Origin: Mollicutes bacterium
GTDB taxonomy: Bacteria > Bacillota_I > Bacilli_A > RF39 > UBA660
DNA length: 64,000 bases
Reading direction: 5' to 3'
Assembly (NCBI GenBank): GCA_004552445.1
Contig: SFOJ01000007.1
Span: 1 to 64,000 of the forward strand
This document shows, in pieces, positions 16,133-24,447 of this stretch. A program made the position numbers and the translations under genes. How positions within the stretch are numbered: position 1 is the stretch's first letter; the number at the start of each line of letters is the position of its first letter. The notes beneath the pieces are model-generated. The model saw only the letters and a program-made list of their open reading frames with translations. It was not told where the DNA came from and did no database searches.

Positions 16133-18688
16133 ATGGGTATGTCTGATAAATTATTTGGTAATTATACTAATCAAAATAAAAATAGAATTAAACGTATAGT
16201 TGAAAGAATTGATAGTAGTTCTATTAAGGATAAATATTCTTCTATGAGTGATGAGGAATTAAAAGAAATGACTTCTAAATTTAAAGAGGAAATAAAAAAT
16301 GGTAAAACTCTTGATGATATACTTGTTGATGCATTAGCTGTTTGTCGTGAAGTTACTAAAAGACAACTTGGTATGTTTCATTACAATGTTCAGTTAGAGG
16401 CTGCTGTTGCAATGCATGATAATGCAATTGCTGAAATGAAGACTGGAGAAGGAAAAACTTTAGTTCAAATATTATCTGCATATTTAAATGCATTAGAGGG
16501 AAAGGGAGTACATGTTATTACTTCAAATGATTACTTAGCTGGAAGAGATATGGAACAAAATATAAAAGTTTTTGAAGCTTTGGGTTTATCTTGTGGAAAT
16601 GTCCTTCCTAAAGCCAAAATGAGTACTAGAGAAAGACGTGCTGTTTATGACTGCGATATAGTTTATGGTACTGCGTCGACTATTGCTTTTGATTATTTAA
16701 GTGATAATAGAGTAATGAATCCTAATGATAGAGTTAATAGAAGAGGATTTAATTATGCAATAATAGATGAAGTTGACAGTATTTTACTTGATGATGGTAT
16801 TACTCCACTTATAAGTGCTGAAACTTTAAAACCAGAAGAAGGTGAACCTTCAGATAAATATACAAGTATATATAAATGGGCTTGTGATTTTGTAGAAGAT
16901 AATGGTATTACATGTCAAGGATATGATAAAGAGAGTTATTACGATTCTCATAAAGAGGAAATGATAGCTAATGAAAAAGCAAGTAATTCGAAAATTGCTG
17001 ATGCTGTTGTTTTCCATGATAGTGTTAATGCAATTATTAGACCTAAGTTAGAAAGTAAAATAATTAAAGATTTATGGCCTGGTAAAAAATGGGAAGATTT
17101 GACACCTGAAGAACAAGGAGAATATCATTTAAGGGTTGAAGCAGTACGTTGTTATTTACTTGCAAAATTTCATTATAAGAGTGGTACTCATTATAGTGTT
17201 AGACCTAGTAAAAGTGGTGAAAAAGATAAAGATGGTCTTCCAAAGTATAATGTTGAAATAATAGGAGAAAATACTGGTAGAATACTTCAAGGAAGAAGGT
17301 TTATGAATGGTATTCATGAATGTTTAGAAGCTAAAGAAGCTAGAATTGCTAGAACTGAGGGAAGGAAATATAGTGTTGATATAAAGGAACCTACAGTTAC
17401 TACAGCAATGTGCACTTATCCTGATTTCTTTGGTTTATATAAAAGTGGTATTTGTGGTATGACAGGAACTAGTAATGAACAGGATTTTATGGATATATAC
17501 GGTCTTCCAACTTATAGTGTTCCTAGTAGAAAAACTAATATTAGAAGAGATATGCCTGATGAAGTTTATGCAACTAAAAATGCTAAATATAAAGCAATTA
17601 TTGAAGAAGTAATTAAGTGTCAAGAAACATTACAACCTGTATTAATTGGTGTTACTAGTGTTGAAGAAAGTATGCTTGTTTCTAAACTTTTGGCTGAACA
17701 GGGAATAAGACATTCAGTTTTAAATGCTGAACAAGATGCTAATGAAAATGGTATTATTCAAAACGCTGGACAACTTGGTAGAGTAACAATTGCAACAAAT
17801 ATGGCTGGACGTGGTACTGATATTAAATTAGGCGAAGGTGTTCGTGAAGTTGGTGGTTTGTATGTTATTGGTACTACTAGAAATAGAAGTGAAAGAGTTG
17901 ATAATCAATTAAAAGGTAGAGCTGGAAGACAAGGAGATCCAGGACAAACAAAATTTTATGCTTCACTTGAAGATGAATTTGTTCGTAAGCGTGCTGGAGA
18001 GAGTCTTATTAAGTGTATGTCTAAGTATTATAATAAAGCTAAAATTACTGTTAAGAAAGTTGTTAATTTAGTTGTAGGATGCCAAAAAAGTCAAGAAGCA
18101 GAAGATAAAAAGTCTAGAATAATAGGTGAAAAATATAATAGTGTGCTTACTACTCAGAAAAATGGAGTATATGAATATAGAAATCTAATACTTGATTCTA
18201 AAAGTGTTATGCCTCTTTTAGAAGATTCAGTAGATAGATTTATAGATGATTTATTTCAAAGAAGTACCGAAGAGGAAATACAAGTTAAAATTGGTCATTT
18301 GGTTGATTTAGAAAAATATAGGGACATAAGAAAAAAGAAAGAAATGAAAAGTGCTATTTGTACAGATATAAAACATAAATTACATACTATTAAGGTTACC
18401 CCAGAGTATGAGAAAAGTATGAAAACTAAAATGTTAAAAATACTTGATGATTACTGGATATCTCAAATGGGATATTTAGAAGATATGAAAAAGGGTTCAG
18501 GATTATCTGTTTATGCTGAAAAAGATCCATATGAAGAATATAAAATAAATGCAACTATGCAGTTTGCAGATATGATAAGTTATGTTAGAAATGAAATGTT
18601 AACTTATGCACTTAATCCAAACTTAAAATATGGTGAATATCATGTACCAGAAATTGATTATAGTGAAAGTGAGATGATTAGATTATGA
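16133..18688 (+). CDS. secA: SecA-family preprotein translocase ATPase, divergent
   Basis: About 851 residues. ATG 16133 has TAGGTGA seven bases upstream. SecA drives protein export through SecYEG. Visible motifs: Walker A MKTGEGKT (near 105), DEVDSILLDDG, CGMTGTS, TIATNMAGRGTDIKLGEGV and QLKGRAGRQGDPG. The region between the two ATPase halves has a long unusual insertion (KSGEKDKDGLPKYNVEII and before). The helical-scaffold region DYWISQMGYLEDMKKGSGL differs from the standard WxEHL form. The zinc-binding C-terminal tail is absent. It may be an accessory SecA2 dedicated to the nearby surface proteins, or the only SecA of a divergent lineage. The window cannot tell. Confidence 0.85.
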   Translation: MGMSDKLFGNYTNQNKNRIKRIVERIDSSSIKDKYSSMSDEELKEMTSKFKEEIKNGKTLDDILVDALAVCREVTKRQLGMFHYNVQLEAAVAMHDNAIAEMKTGEGKTLVQILSAYLNALEGKGVHVITSNDYLAGRDMEQNIKVFEALGLSCGNVLPKAKMSTRERRAVYDCDIVYGTASTIAFDYLSDNRVMNPNDRVNRRGFNYAIIDEVDSILLDDGITPLISAETLKPEEGEPSDKYTSIYKWACDFVEDNGITCQGYDKESYYDSHKEEMIANEKASNSKIADAVVFHDSVNAIIRPKLESKIIKDLWPGKKWEDLTPEEQGEYHLRVEAVRCYLLAKFHYKSGTHYSVRPSKSGEKDKDGLPKYNVEIIGENTGRILQGRRFMNGIHECLEAKEARIARTEGRKYSVDIKEPTVTTAMCTYPDFFGLYKSGICGMTGTSNEQDFMDIYGLPTYSVPSRKTNIRRDMPDEVYATKNAKYKAIIEEVIKCQETLQPVLIGVTSVEESMLVSKLLAEQGIRHSVLNAEQDANENGIIQNAGQLGRVTIATNMAGRGTDIKLGEGVREVGGLYVIGTTRNRSERVDNQLKGRAGRQGDPGQTKFYASLEDEFVRKRAGESLIKCMSKYYNKAKITVKKVVNLVVGCQKSQEAEDKKSRIIGEKYNSVLTTQKNGVYEYRNLILDSKSVMPLLEDSVDRFIDDLFQRSTEEEIQVKIGHLVDLEKYRDIRKKKEMKSAICTDIKHKLHTIKVTPEYEKSMKTKMLKILDDYWISQMGYLEDMKKGSGLSVYAEKDPYEEYKINATMQFADMISYVRNEMLTYALNPNLKYGEYHVPEIDYSESEMIRL

Positions 18689-19176
18689 AAATAATTTTTA
18701 ATATTTTTAGAGGATTAATAATAACATATTTAATTGTTCTTGCTTTCTTATTTGTTATTTTATATGTGAAAAAAAACTCTTATCATGAAGATTATTTAGA
18801 TGTAAAAGGGTATTCATATTATAAAATTGATAATGCAACTTTAGAACCTGATATTCGTAAGAATAATATAGTTATTCTTAAAAATAGTGAAGATATAGAA
18901 GTTGGAGATTATGTAACTTTCTTAGAGGGTGATGAGAAGAAAGTTGTACTTAGAAAAGTAGTTGAAAGAAATGAATATAGATTGGTTGTTGATGTAACAA
19001 ATAATTATGAAAATAAAAATTATAAAACTGAAATAAATATTGATGAAGTTAAAGCAAAGATGGTATATAATAATAATACATTTAGTAGTATTATGAATAT
19101 ATTATTAAATCCAGTAATTTTAGTTATCTTATTTTTTCTAGGTACTATTTTTCCTGAATTTGTATTTAATAAGTAG
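18685..19176 (+). CDS. Signal-peptidase-I-like membrane protein lacking catalytic residues
   Basis: 163 residues, start overlaps the secA stop by 4 bases (ATGA), so it is translationally coupled. Layout: an N-terminal membrane segment (IITYLIVLAFLFVILYV), an S26-like extracellular domain, and a C-terminal membrane segment. The catalytic box of SipW-type enzymes (GSMEP) reads NATLEPDI here, with Thr in place of the nucleophilic Ser. The VTHR box with the general-base His reads VVLRKV. The fold is supported by EVGDYVTFLEGDEKKVV, but peptidase activity is doubtful. It may act as a pseudo-enzyme or chaperone for export of TasA-like or wall-anchored proteins. Confidence 0.65.
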   Translation: MKIIFNIFRGLIITYLIVLAFLFVILYVKKNSYHEDYLDVKGYSYYKIDNATLEPDIRKNNIVILKNSEDIEVGDYVTFLEGDEKKVVLRKVVERNEYRLVVDVTNNYENKNYKTEINIDEVKAKMVYNNNTFSSIMNILLNPVILVILFFLGTIFPEFVFNK

Positions 19177-19270
19177 ATGATGAAGTATCTTATAAAGATA
19201 ATAAATTAATTATACTTTAATAGTTATACCTGTAGTTATTTTATTAATAATATTATTTTTTATTAAACCT

Positions 19271-19299
19271 AAAAGCTATTACTAGTTAATAGCTTTTTT
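19271..19299 (+). terminator. Terminator after the secA operon
   Basis: AAAGCTATT pairs with AATAGCTTT across a 7-base loop, then T-tract. Confidence 0.8.
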
Positions 19300-19399
19300 A
19301 ATATTTATAAAGAACAAATATAGTTTTTATTTTAAATAGAAAGTATTGTAATATAACAAAATAAATTAATAAAAGATTTTAGAAAATATGGAGTTTTTG

Positions 19400-19427
19400 T
19401 CATAAAAAATGATTTATATCATATTTA
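19400..19427 (+). promoter_or_regulatory. Candidate sigma-E promoter of spoIVA
   Basis: TCATAAA (19400-19406), a 13-bp spacer and CATATTTA (19420-19427) fit the mother-cell sigma-E pattern (TCATA... then CATA...). spoIVA is a sigma-E gene in Bacillus subtilis. The predicted start is about 20 bases before the ATG, with GAAGG as ribosome site. Confidence 0.5.
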
Positions 19428-19454
19428 TTACTAAATGCTAGAAAGAAGGTAAAT

Positions 19455-19838
19455 ATGGATAAATCAGAAATTATAAAGAGTTTGGGTAAAAAAGGTAATG
19501 GTGAAATATATTTAGGAGTAGTAGGTGCTGTTCGAACTGGTAAAAGTACTTTTATTAAGAAATGTATTGAAAATTTGATTCTTCCATATATCGATGATGA
19601 GATAGAAAAGAAAAGATGTATGGATGAAATACCTCAAACTGCGCAAGGTAAAACTATTATGACAATAGAACCTAAGTTTGTTCCTAGTAGTGGCGCTAAT
19701 ATCAATATCGATGGATTAATTACAAATATTAAATTGGTTGATTGCGTTGGTTTTGTAACACCAAATTCTCTTGGATATGAAGATGAACTTGGAAATCCTC
19801 GTATGGTTAAAACACCTTGGGTGTTGTTGAATAAGTGA
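19455..19838 (+). CDS. spoIVA: SpoIVA, N-terminal part (gene interrupted by mobile element)
   Basis: The first 122 codons (to 19820) encode the N-terminal ATPase part of stage IV sporulation protein A: GEIYLGVVGAVRTGKSTFIK (Walker A), DEIPQTAQGKTIMTIEPKFVPS, IKLVDCVGF, and GNPRMVKTPW. SpoIVA polymerises on the forespore and is the base of the coat. After TPW the frame leaves the family and reads five foreign codons (VLLNK) to a TGA. The rest of the gene lies 12.4 kb away, from 32270. Joining the two at the shared TGG gives a 491-residue protein, essentially the length of Bacillus subtilis SpoIVA. The N-terminal fragment alone lacks the middle and C-terminal domains and should be non-functional. 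Confidence 0.93.
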   Translation: MDKSEIIKSLGKKGNGEIYLGVVGAVRTGKSTFIKKCIENLILPYIDDEIEKKRCMDEIPQTAQGKTIMTIEPKFVPSSGANINIDGLITNIKLVDCVGFVTPNSLGYEDELGNPRMVKTPWVLLNK

Positions 19839-19842
19839 TACC
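19812..19842 (+). other. Left attachment site (attL) of the spoIVA element
   Basis: The boundary falls in TGG at 19818-19820. Left of it is spoIVA codon sequence; right of it the family similarity ends. The element-side arm ends with GTGATACC (19835-19842), the exact inverted complement of GGTATCAC at the right end. Confidence 0.85.
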
Positions 19843-19889
19843 CAAATATAAAAATAAAGAAATACCTTATAAAATAAGGATAAAAGGCA

Positions 19890-19941
19890 ATATTTCACTT
19901 TATTAGTTAAAGGCTAAAATTTAGAAAGTGAGATATTTTTT
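19890..19941 (+). terminator. Hairpin with T-tract directly before an ORF start
   Basis: A 12-bp stem (19890-19901 with 19925-19936, one G-T pair) is followed by T's and the ATG at 19943. It may stop read-through from spoIVA or act as an attenuator for the gene behind it. A second small hairpin (CCTTAT/ATAAGG) is at 19864-19878. Confidence 0.5.
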
Positions 19942-19942
19942 T

Positions 19943-20926
19943 ATGGAAAATAAGGAAATTTTTAAAAATAGTGAATTAATTCCTTTGCTGATAAAATATG
20001 TTAAGGTAAATAAAGTTGTATTTCCTATTGAGAAAGTAAAGTATTTATCTAATGCAGAAGTTATAGATGTATTAAAGAATTGTATTGATAAGGAAGAAAT
20101 ATATAATCCTAACTATGAAATGGTTAAAAATATTACTTTATTAGATGATAATGATTTAAAAGATATATACCCTCTTATAAAAGAAAGTATGGAAAAAATC
20201 AATTACGATTATATGAGAGATATTAAAGATTTAGTTAATAATGTTAAATCAAGAAAGAAAGGTAAAAAATATTCTTTTGAAGAACATTTAAAGGCATTAA
20301 TAATTGCTCTACTTTCTAATCATAGATGGGGAGATAATAATATTAGGGAAAATATGGATGCTATTGATGAAATATTTCATAATTATAATAAGAATTATTT
20401 AAAAGTTGTTGAACCAAGTGTTTTAGTTAATAAGTTAAGGAAGATTCATTGCACTAACCCAATGATTAGTTATCAAATGAAAGCATTATCTAAAAATATA
20501 ATGGTATTAGAACAAATAGAAAAAGATTATGGAAGTTTAGATAAGTTTGTAAGTAAAGAAAAACCTAATGACATAGCAAATATGTTTAACAGTGGTAAAT
20601 ATAAATTAATACAAGTTGGACGAGCTTTTGCTTATGATTATTTAAAAAGAGTTGGAGTTAATACTTGCAAAAAGAGTTCTCAATTAGAAAGATTATTTGG
20701 TAGTCATAGACTAGGAATTGTTGAAAATGCTAATGCTACTGAACAACAAGTATTAAATATTATAAAAAAGATTGCTGAATTAAATAACTGTGATGAGATA
20801 ATCGTAGAATCAATAATCCAACAATTTTGTTTATTAAGATCTGCTAACATTTGTGGAGAACACCCTAACTGCGAGAAATGTAAGATAAGAAATTATTGTC
20901 ATTATAACAAGAGATATGATGATTAA
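19943..20926 (+). CDS. HhH base-excision-glycosylase-like protein with Cys4 cluster
   Basis: 327 residues, start ATG 19943 (an in-frame GTG at 19928 lies within the hairpin). The C-terminal half resembles endonuclease III/HhH-GPD glycosylases: a helix-hairpin-helix-like stretch AYDYLKRVGVNTCKKSSQLERLFG, and a terminal four-cysteine loop CGEHPNCEKCKIRNYC that would hold a 4Fe-4S cluster. The position where these enzymes carry the catalytic Asp reads KKSSQLERL, so activity is uncertain. The N-terminal 90 residues match nothing I recognise. It may protect or process element DNA. The family call is tentative. Confidence 0.55.
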   Translation: MENKEIFKNSELIPLLIKYVKVNKVVFPIEKVKYLSNAEVIDVLKNCIDKEEIYNPNYEMVKNITLLDDNDLKDIYPLIKESMEKINYDYMRDIKDLVNNVKSRKKGKKYSFEEHLKALIIALLSNHRWGDNNIRENMDAIDEIFHNYNKNYLKVVEPSVLVNKLRKIHCTNPMISYQMKALSKNIMVLEQIEKDYGSLDKFVSKEKPNDIANMFNSGKYKLIQVGRAFAYDYLKRVGVNTCKKSSQLERLFGSHRLGIVENANATEQQVLNIIKKIAELNNCDEIIVESIIQQFCLLRSANICGEHPNCEKCKIRNYCHYNKRYDD

Positions 20927-20933
20927 TGTAATT

Positions 20934-20962
20934 AAAGGTATGTTTAACGACATATCTTTTTT
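20934..20962 (+). terminator. Terminator between glycosylase-like gene and relaxase
   Basis: AAAGGTATGT (20934-20943) pairs with ACATATCTTT (20950-20959), followed by T's. Confidence 0.7.
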
Positions 20963-20991
20963 GTTGTTTAAAAAGAAAGGAGAAATGATAT

Positions 20992-22284
20992 ATGGAATTA
21001 AATTATGCAATATTTAGAAGTGAACCTATTATGACTATACCTGATTTAGCCCAAATAGGATCACATAATAAGCGAGAAAAGAAAGCTTATCAATCAAATA
21101 AAGATATTAAAATAGAATTAAGTAAAAATAATATAGAACTTGTTCCACTAGATATGAAATATACTAAAGGTTTTGATAAACTAACAAAAGAATATAAAAA
21201 AGAACACGAAGAAAGAATGAAAACTGAACGAGCTGATAGAAAGAAAAGATACCATGAAATGTTAAATAGTTCCAAAAATTGTGTTGCTGATGAATTAATT
21301 TTTACTGCTACTCATACTTTCTTTGATGGTATGTCTAGAGAGCAAATAAAAGAATGGGCAGATACTTGTATGGAATTTGTTTATAAAGATTTAGGTTATA
21401 AAAAAGAACAAATTTTACATGCAACTGTCCATTTAGATGAATTAACACCTCATGTTCATTGTGTTGTTGTTCCACTTGTTAAGAAATTGGATAAGAGAAC
21501 TAATACTGAAAGATATACCATATCTAAAAAACAATATATTAGAGATAAAATACACCTATCACAATTACAAGATATGTATCATAAAAGTCTAACTGAAAAA
21601 GGTTATGATCTAGAACGAGGTATTAAAGGTAGTGATAATAAACACATTAAAATAAAAGAATATAAACAACTTACTAAAAAATTAAATCACGAATTAAATG
21701 CTAAAAGTGATAGATTAGATAAAGCGATGAGTGAGTTTGAAGAACAAATGAAAACAAATAAAAAGATTCCTTTTGATAATAAACATGTTATTTTAGAAAA
21801 AGAAACTTTTGATAGTATGAATAATGTTATTAATGAATCTAAAAAAGTAATGGAATTGCAACCTAAACTACAAACAATATTTAATAAAGTTGATGGATAT
21901 GCTAATAGTTATAAATATCTTGAAAAAGAAAACTTTAGATATAAAAAAGAGATAGATAATCTAGAATCCAAAAATAATGATTTAGAAATGAGAAATAATA
22001 GTTTACTAAATAGAATATATTATGTATTTCAAATGTTAAAAAAATTCTTAAGAAAACTATTACAACGAGGTAATGATTATACAAAAGATGAAACAAGTAA
22101 GTTTATTAAAAATTGTTATGATGAACAAGAATTTGATATGAATGATGTTGTAGGTATTTCTAGAGGTACAACTAAACAAGATGAATTATTCGATTATGTA
22201 GAAGCACCAGATTATTTAAAATCTAGAGTTAAAGATTATGATGAATATGAAAAAGATAAAGATGATTTTGAAATGAGTTTATAA
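20992..22284 (+). CDS. mobV: MobV-family relaxase (Mob/Pre)
   Basis: 430 residues. The three-histidine metal motif HLDELTPHVHCVVVPL is at residues 147-162 and is diagnostic of the MobV (Pre/Mob) family, which nicks oriT and stays bound to the 5' end during mobilisation. The N-terminal MELNYAIFRSEPIMTIPDLAQIGSHNKRE segment is the family opening. The second half is a charged coiled coil (about 215-345). AAAGGAG lies upstream of the ATG. It is the only transfer protein in the element. A matching oriT candidate is 5.3 kb away at about 27606-27646, not next to the gene as is common. Confidence 0.92.
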   Translation: MELNYAIFRSEPIMTIPDLAQIGSHNKREKKAYQSNKDIKIELSKNNIELVPLDMKYTKGFDKLTKEYKKEHEERMKTERADRKKRYHEMLNSSKNCVADELIFTATHTFFDGMSREQIKEWADTCMEFVYKDLGYKKEQILHATVHLDELTPHVHCVVVPLVKKLDKRTNTERYTISKKQYIRDKIHLSQLQDMYHKSLTEKGYDLERGIKGSDNKHIKIKEYKQLTKKLNHELNAKSDRLDKAMSEFEEQMKTNKKIPFDNKHVILEKETFDSMNNVINESKKVMELQPKLQTIFNKVDGYANSYKYLEKENFRYKKEIDNLESKNNDLEMRNNSLLNRIYYVFQMLKKFLRKLLQRGNDYTKDETSKFIKNCYDEQEFDMNDVVGISRGTTKQDELFDYVEAPDYLKSRVKDYDEYEKDKDDFEMSL

Positions 22285-22316
22285 TTTTAAAAAAATATTC
22301 TTGATTTTTATCATGT

Positions 22317-22550
22317 TTAGAGTGATAAATAGTTTGACCTAAAATAATTCTCAACTGGCAAATGATAAATTGAAGTAGATTCCATAACAACAACTAAATT
22401 TGGATAATCTTTAATTAAATTATATAAATTATCAAATTCAATTTTATTATGTTCAATAAAAGACGCATCAATAATTGTATTTCTTAACTCATCAATAAAA
22501 CAATAAACACTTTTTCCTTTAGCAATATCAAAACTTAAGATATGTTTCAT
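22317..22550 (-). pseudogene. IS110-family transposase, N-terminal remnant
   Basis: 77 residues: MKHILSFDIAKGKSVYCFID and LVVVMESTSIYHLPVENYF match the start of the DEDD (RuvC-like) domain of IS110 transposases, including the first Asp. The protein stops after about 77 of the usual 350-430 residues, so it is a truncated copy. It has a good ribosome site (AAAGGAG on the minus strand). It lies back-to-back with the relaxase gene. Confidence 0.75.
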
Positions 22551-22566
22551 AAATTTCTCCTTTCAT

Positions 22567-22741
22567 AAATATTTCGGTTAATACCATATGAGATTACCTA
22601 TATTCCTACACGCTTAATCATCCGAACTCTAACGTTCCATTATCTACAACCGAATTTATAAATAACCATATGGCAGACATTCATAAAATCGCACTCGAAG
22701 TGCCTGTTATAATCCGTCTTTACCGATGTTTGTTATAATAA
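22567..22741 (-). ncRNA. Candidate IS110 bridge-RNA region (remnant)
   Basis: The untranslated stretch upstream of the IS110 fragment can fold: a 7-bp stem closes a 68-base loop (TTCGGTT at 22573-22579 with AACCGAA at 22648-22654), and a second hairpin GCACT/AGTGC is at 22691-22703. IS110 elements carry their target-guiding bridge RNA between the left end and the transposase start, which is this position. No family model was run. Confidence 0.4.
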
Positions 22742-22746
22742 CAAAA

Positions 22747-22788
22747 AACATAAAAATTTCAAAATTTTAAACTTGAAATCTTTATGTT
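22747..22788. repeat. Long inverted repeat at the outer edge of the IS110 remnant
   Basis: A 16-base arm (22747-22762) pairs with 22773-22788 with one mismatch. On the minus strand it is followed by a T-run and could terminate. The rest of 22551-22917 holds the bridge-RNA-like region and a promoter. Confidence 0.5.
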
Positions 22789-22852
22789 CAACATTATACG
22801 TGATATAATATAACTGATAGATAAATAGTAATATATTTGTAAAGTAGTTCAA

Positions 22853-22881
22853 TTTTAGAATGATCTTTTATATGGTATAAT
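22853..22881 (+). promoter_or_regulatory. Promoter of the membrane HTH regulator
   Basis: TTTTAG, 17-bp spacer, TATAAT (22876-22881) with an upstream TGG (extended -10). Confidence 0.6.
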
Positions 22882-22917
22882 GATTGTATTGTTTTTGTTA
22901 CAGATTGGAAGTGAATT

Positions 22918-23622
22918 ATGAATCAAGAAAAAATAGGTAAATTTATTTTAAAACTTAGAATGGATAATAATTTATCACAAGCAAAATTTGCTGACAAAAT
23001 TGGTGTAACATATCAAGCAGTTTCAAAGTGGGAAAATGGTAGAGGTATACCAGATATAGAAATGTTAAAAAAAATCAGTGAAGTGTTTGATGTTGATATT
23101 GACGAAATAATTAACGGAGAAAAGAAAAAACAAAAATCAAAGTATAATTTAAGTTTATTAATTGCATCAGTTTTTGGAATAGTAGTAATTGTATTATTTT
23201 TATTAATTACAATTTTTTTTAACAAAGATAATATTAATGTTGCAAATATAAATTCAATAGAATCGAATTTTTCAGTTAATGGAGTAATTGTATCGGAGAA
23301 CAATTCTACTATGATACATATTTCTGATATTAGAGTTAATAAAGAATTAGATAAGAAATTTTATTCTATAGAATCAATGTTATACGAAGATAACAATAAA
23401 AATTATAAAATTATATCAGAATATAAAAGTATAGCCAATAATAATGAAACAAAAAACTTAGACGAGTTATTAAAAGAAGTTAAATTTGATATTGAAAATT
23501 ATTCTGATTCTTGTCCAAATATATCAACACACAATTTTTACATTGTAATAAATGCACTTGATGAAGAAAAAAATAAAATCAATTATAAAATACCCTTATC
23601 TTTAGAAAATAAGTGTTCATAG
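22918..23622 (+). CDS. Membrane-bound XRE-family regulator
   Basis: 234 residues. Residues 1-65 are a Cro/C1-type helix-turn-helix (LSQAKFADKIGVTYQAVSKWENGRGIPDIEMLKKISEVF). A membrane segment LLIASVFGIVVIVLFLLITIFF follows near 80-100, then an extracellular domain of about 130 residues with two Cys (DSCPNIS and the terminal KCS). This architecture suggests a one-component sensor that passes an outside signal to DNA. Target genes are unknown. The thiol-disulfide-like genes directly downstream are candidates. Confidence 0.8.
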   Translation: MNQEKIGKFILKLRMDNNLSQAKFADKIGVTYQAVSKWENGRGIPDIEMLKKISEVFDVDIDEIINGEKKKQKSKYNLSLLIASVFGIVVIVLFLLITIFFNKDNINVANINSIESNFSVNGVIVSENNSTMIHISDIRVNKELDKKFYSIESMLYEDNNKNYKIISEYKSIANNNETKNLDELLKEVKFDIENYSDSCPNISTHNFYIVINALDEEKNKINYKIPLSLENKCS

Positions 23623-23627
23623 TTATC

Positions 23628-23672
23628 TAAACGCATCGTTTATAAAATAAAACATTGCGTTTATTTTTTTTT
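23628..23672 (+). terminator. Terminator after the membrane regulator
   Basis: TAAACGCA (23628-23635) pairs with TGCGTTTA (23656-23663), then eight T's. Confidence 0.75.
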
Positions 23673-23733
23673 ACACTGAACTAATTTATAATTAATTTTG
23701 GAAAGGAAAAGTTATAATAGAAGAGGTGTAAAA

Positions 23734-24447
23734 ATGAAAAAAATAATATTTATATTTTTGGGAATATTGTCAATCGGATTATTACTTCCAAATAAAGTAA
23801 ATGCAGAAACAAATATTACGAATTTTGAAGATACAATAAAAGAGGAGATTAAAACATTTAAAGGACAATCTGGTACCGAAGAATATATTAAAAAATTAGA
23901 ATCTGCTGATTTATCAAATTATAAAGAAAGTGATGATAAAGTAAACATTTATATGTTTAGAGGAGATACATGTAGTTATTGTTTAAAAGCAGTTACATAT
24001 TTTTCTACTATAGTAGATAATTATGGAGACAAATTTAATTTAATAACTTATGAAGTATGGAAAAATTCTGATAATGCTAAATTAATGGATGAAGTTGCCA
24101 AGACACTCGGAGAAGAACCAAACGGAGTTCCATATATAATAATTGGTGATAAATCATTTACGGGTTATAGTGAAGAAATGAACTCCCAAATTGAATCACA
24201 AATCAATAAAGTATATAAACAAACTGATAGATATGATGTTATGAATAATTTAGATAGTGGTACCACTACTATTAAAGAGGTTAAGTCAAATAACACTTCG
24301 TCATCATCTATGGTTTGGCTATTTATTTTACAAATTATTTCTATATTAGGTTTGATCATTTATGTAAATAAAAATAATAAAAATATTAAACAAAAATTAG
24401 AAGAACTTGAAATGAAAGTTAATAAGAATGCAAAATCTAAAAAGTAA
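23734..24447 (+). CDS. Secreted, membrane-tethered thioredoxin/glutaredoxin-like protein
   Basis: 237 residues. ATG 23734 has AGAGGTG upstream; the longer frame from 23698 lacks a site. A signal peptide (KKIIFIFLGILSIGLLLP ... VNA) is followed by a thioredoxin-fold domain with active site CSYC in YMFRGDTCSYCLKA and the cis-Pro loop NGVPYIII. A C-terminal membrane segment WLFILQIISILGLIIYV and basic tail come last. It probably handles disulfides outside the membrane. Its end overlaps the next gene by 20 bases, so the pair is co-translated. Confidence 0.75.
   Translation: MKKIIFIFLGILSIGLLLPNKVNAETNITNFEDTIKEEIKTFKGQSGTEEYIKKLESADLSNYKESDDKVNIYMFRGDTCSYCLKAVTYFSTIVDNYGDKFNLITYEVWKNSDNAKLMDEVAKTLGEEPNGVPYIIIGDKSFTGYSEEMNSQIESQINKVYKQTDRYDVMNNLDSGTTTIKEVKSNNTSSSSMVWLFILQIISILGLIIYVNKNNKNIKQKLEELEMKVNKNAKSKK

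Noticed and set aside
19928..19942. GTG start for the glycosylase-like gene
   Set aside because: It lies inside the 3' arm of the terminator-like stem and has no ribosome site; ATG 19943 is simpler, though its site is weak too.
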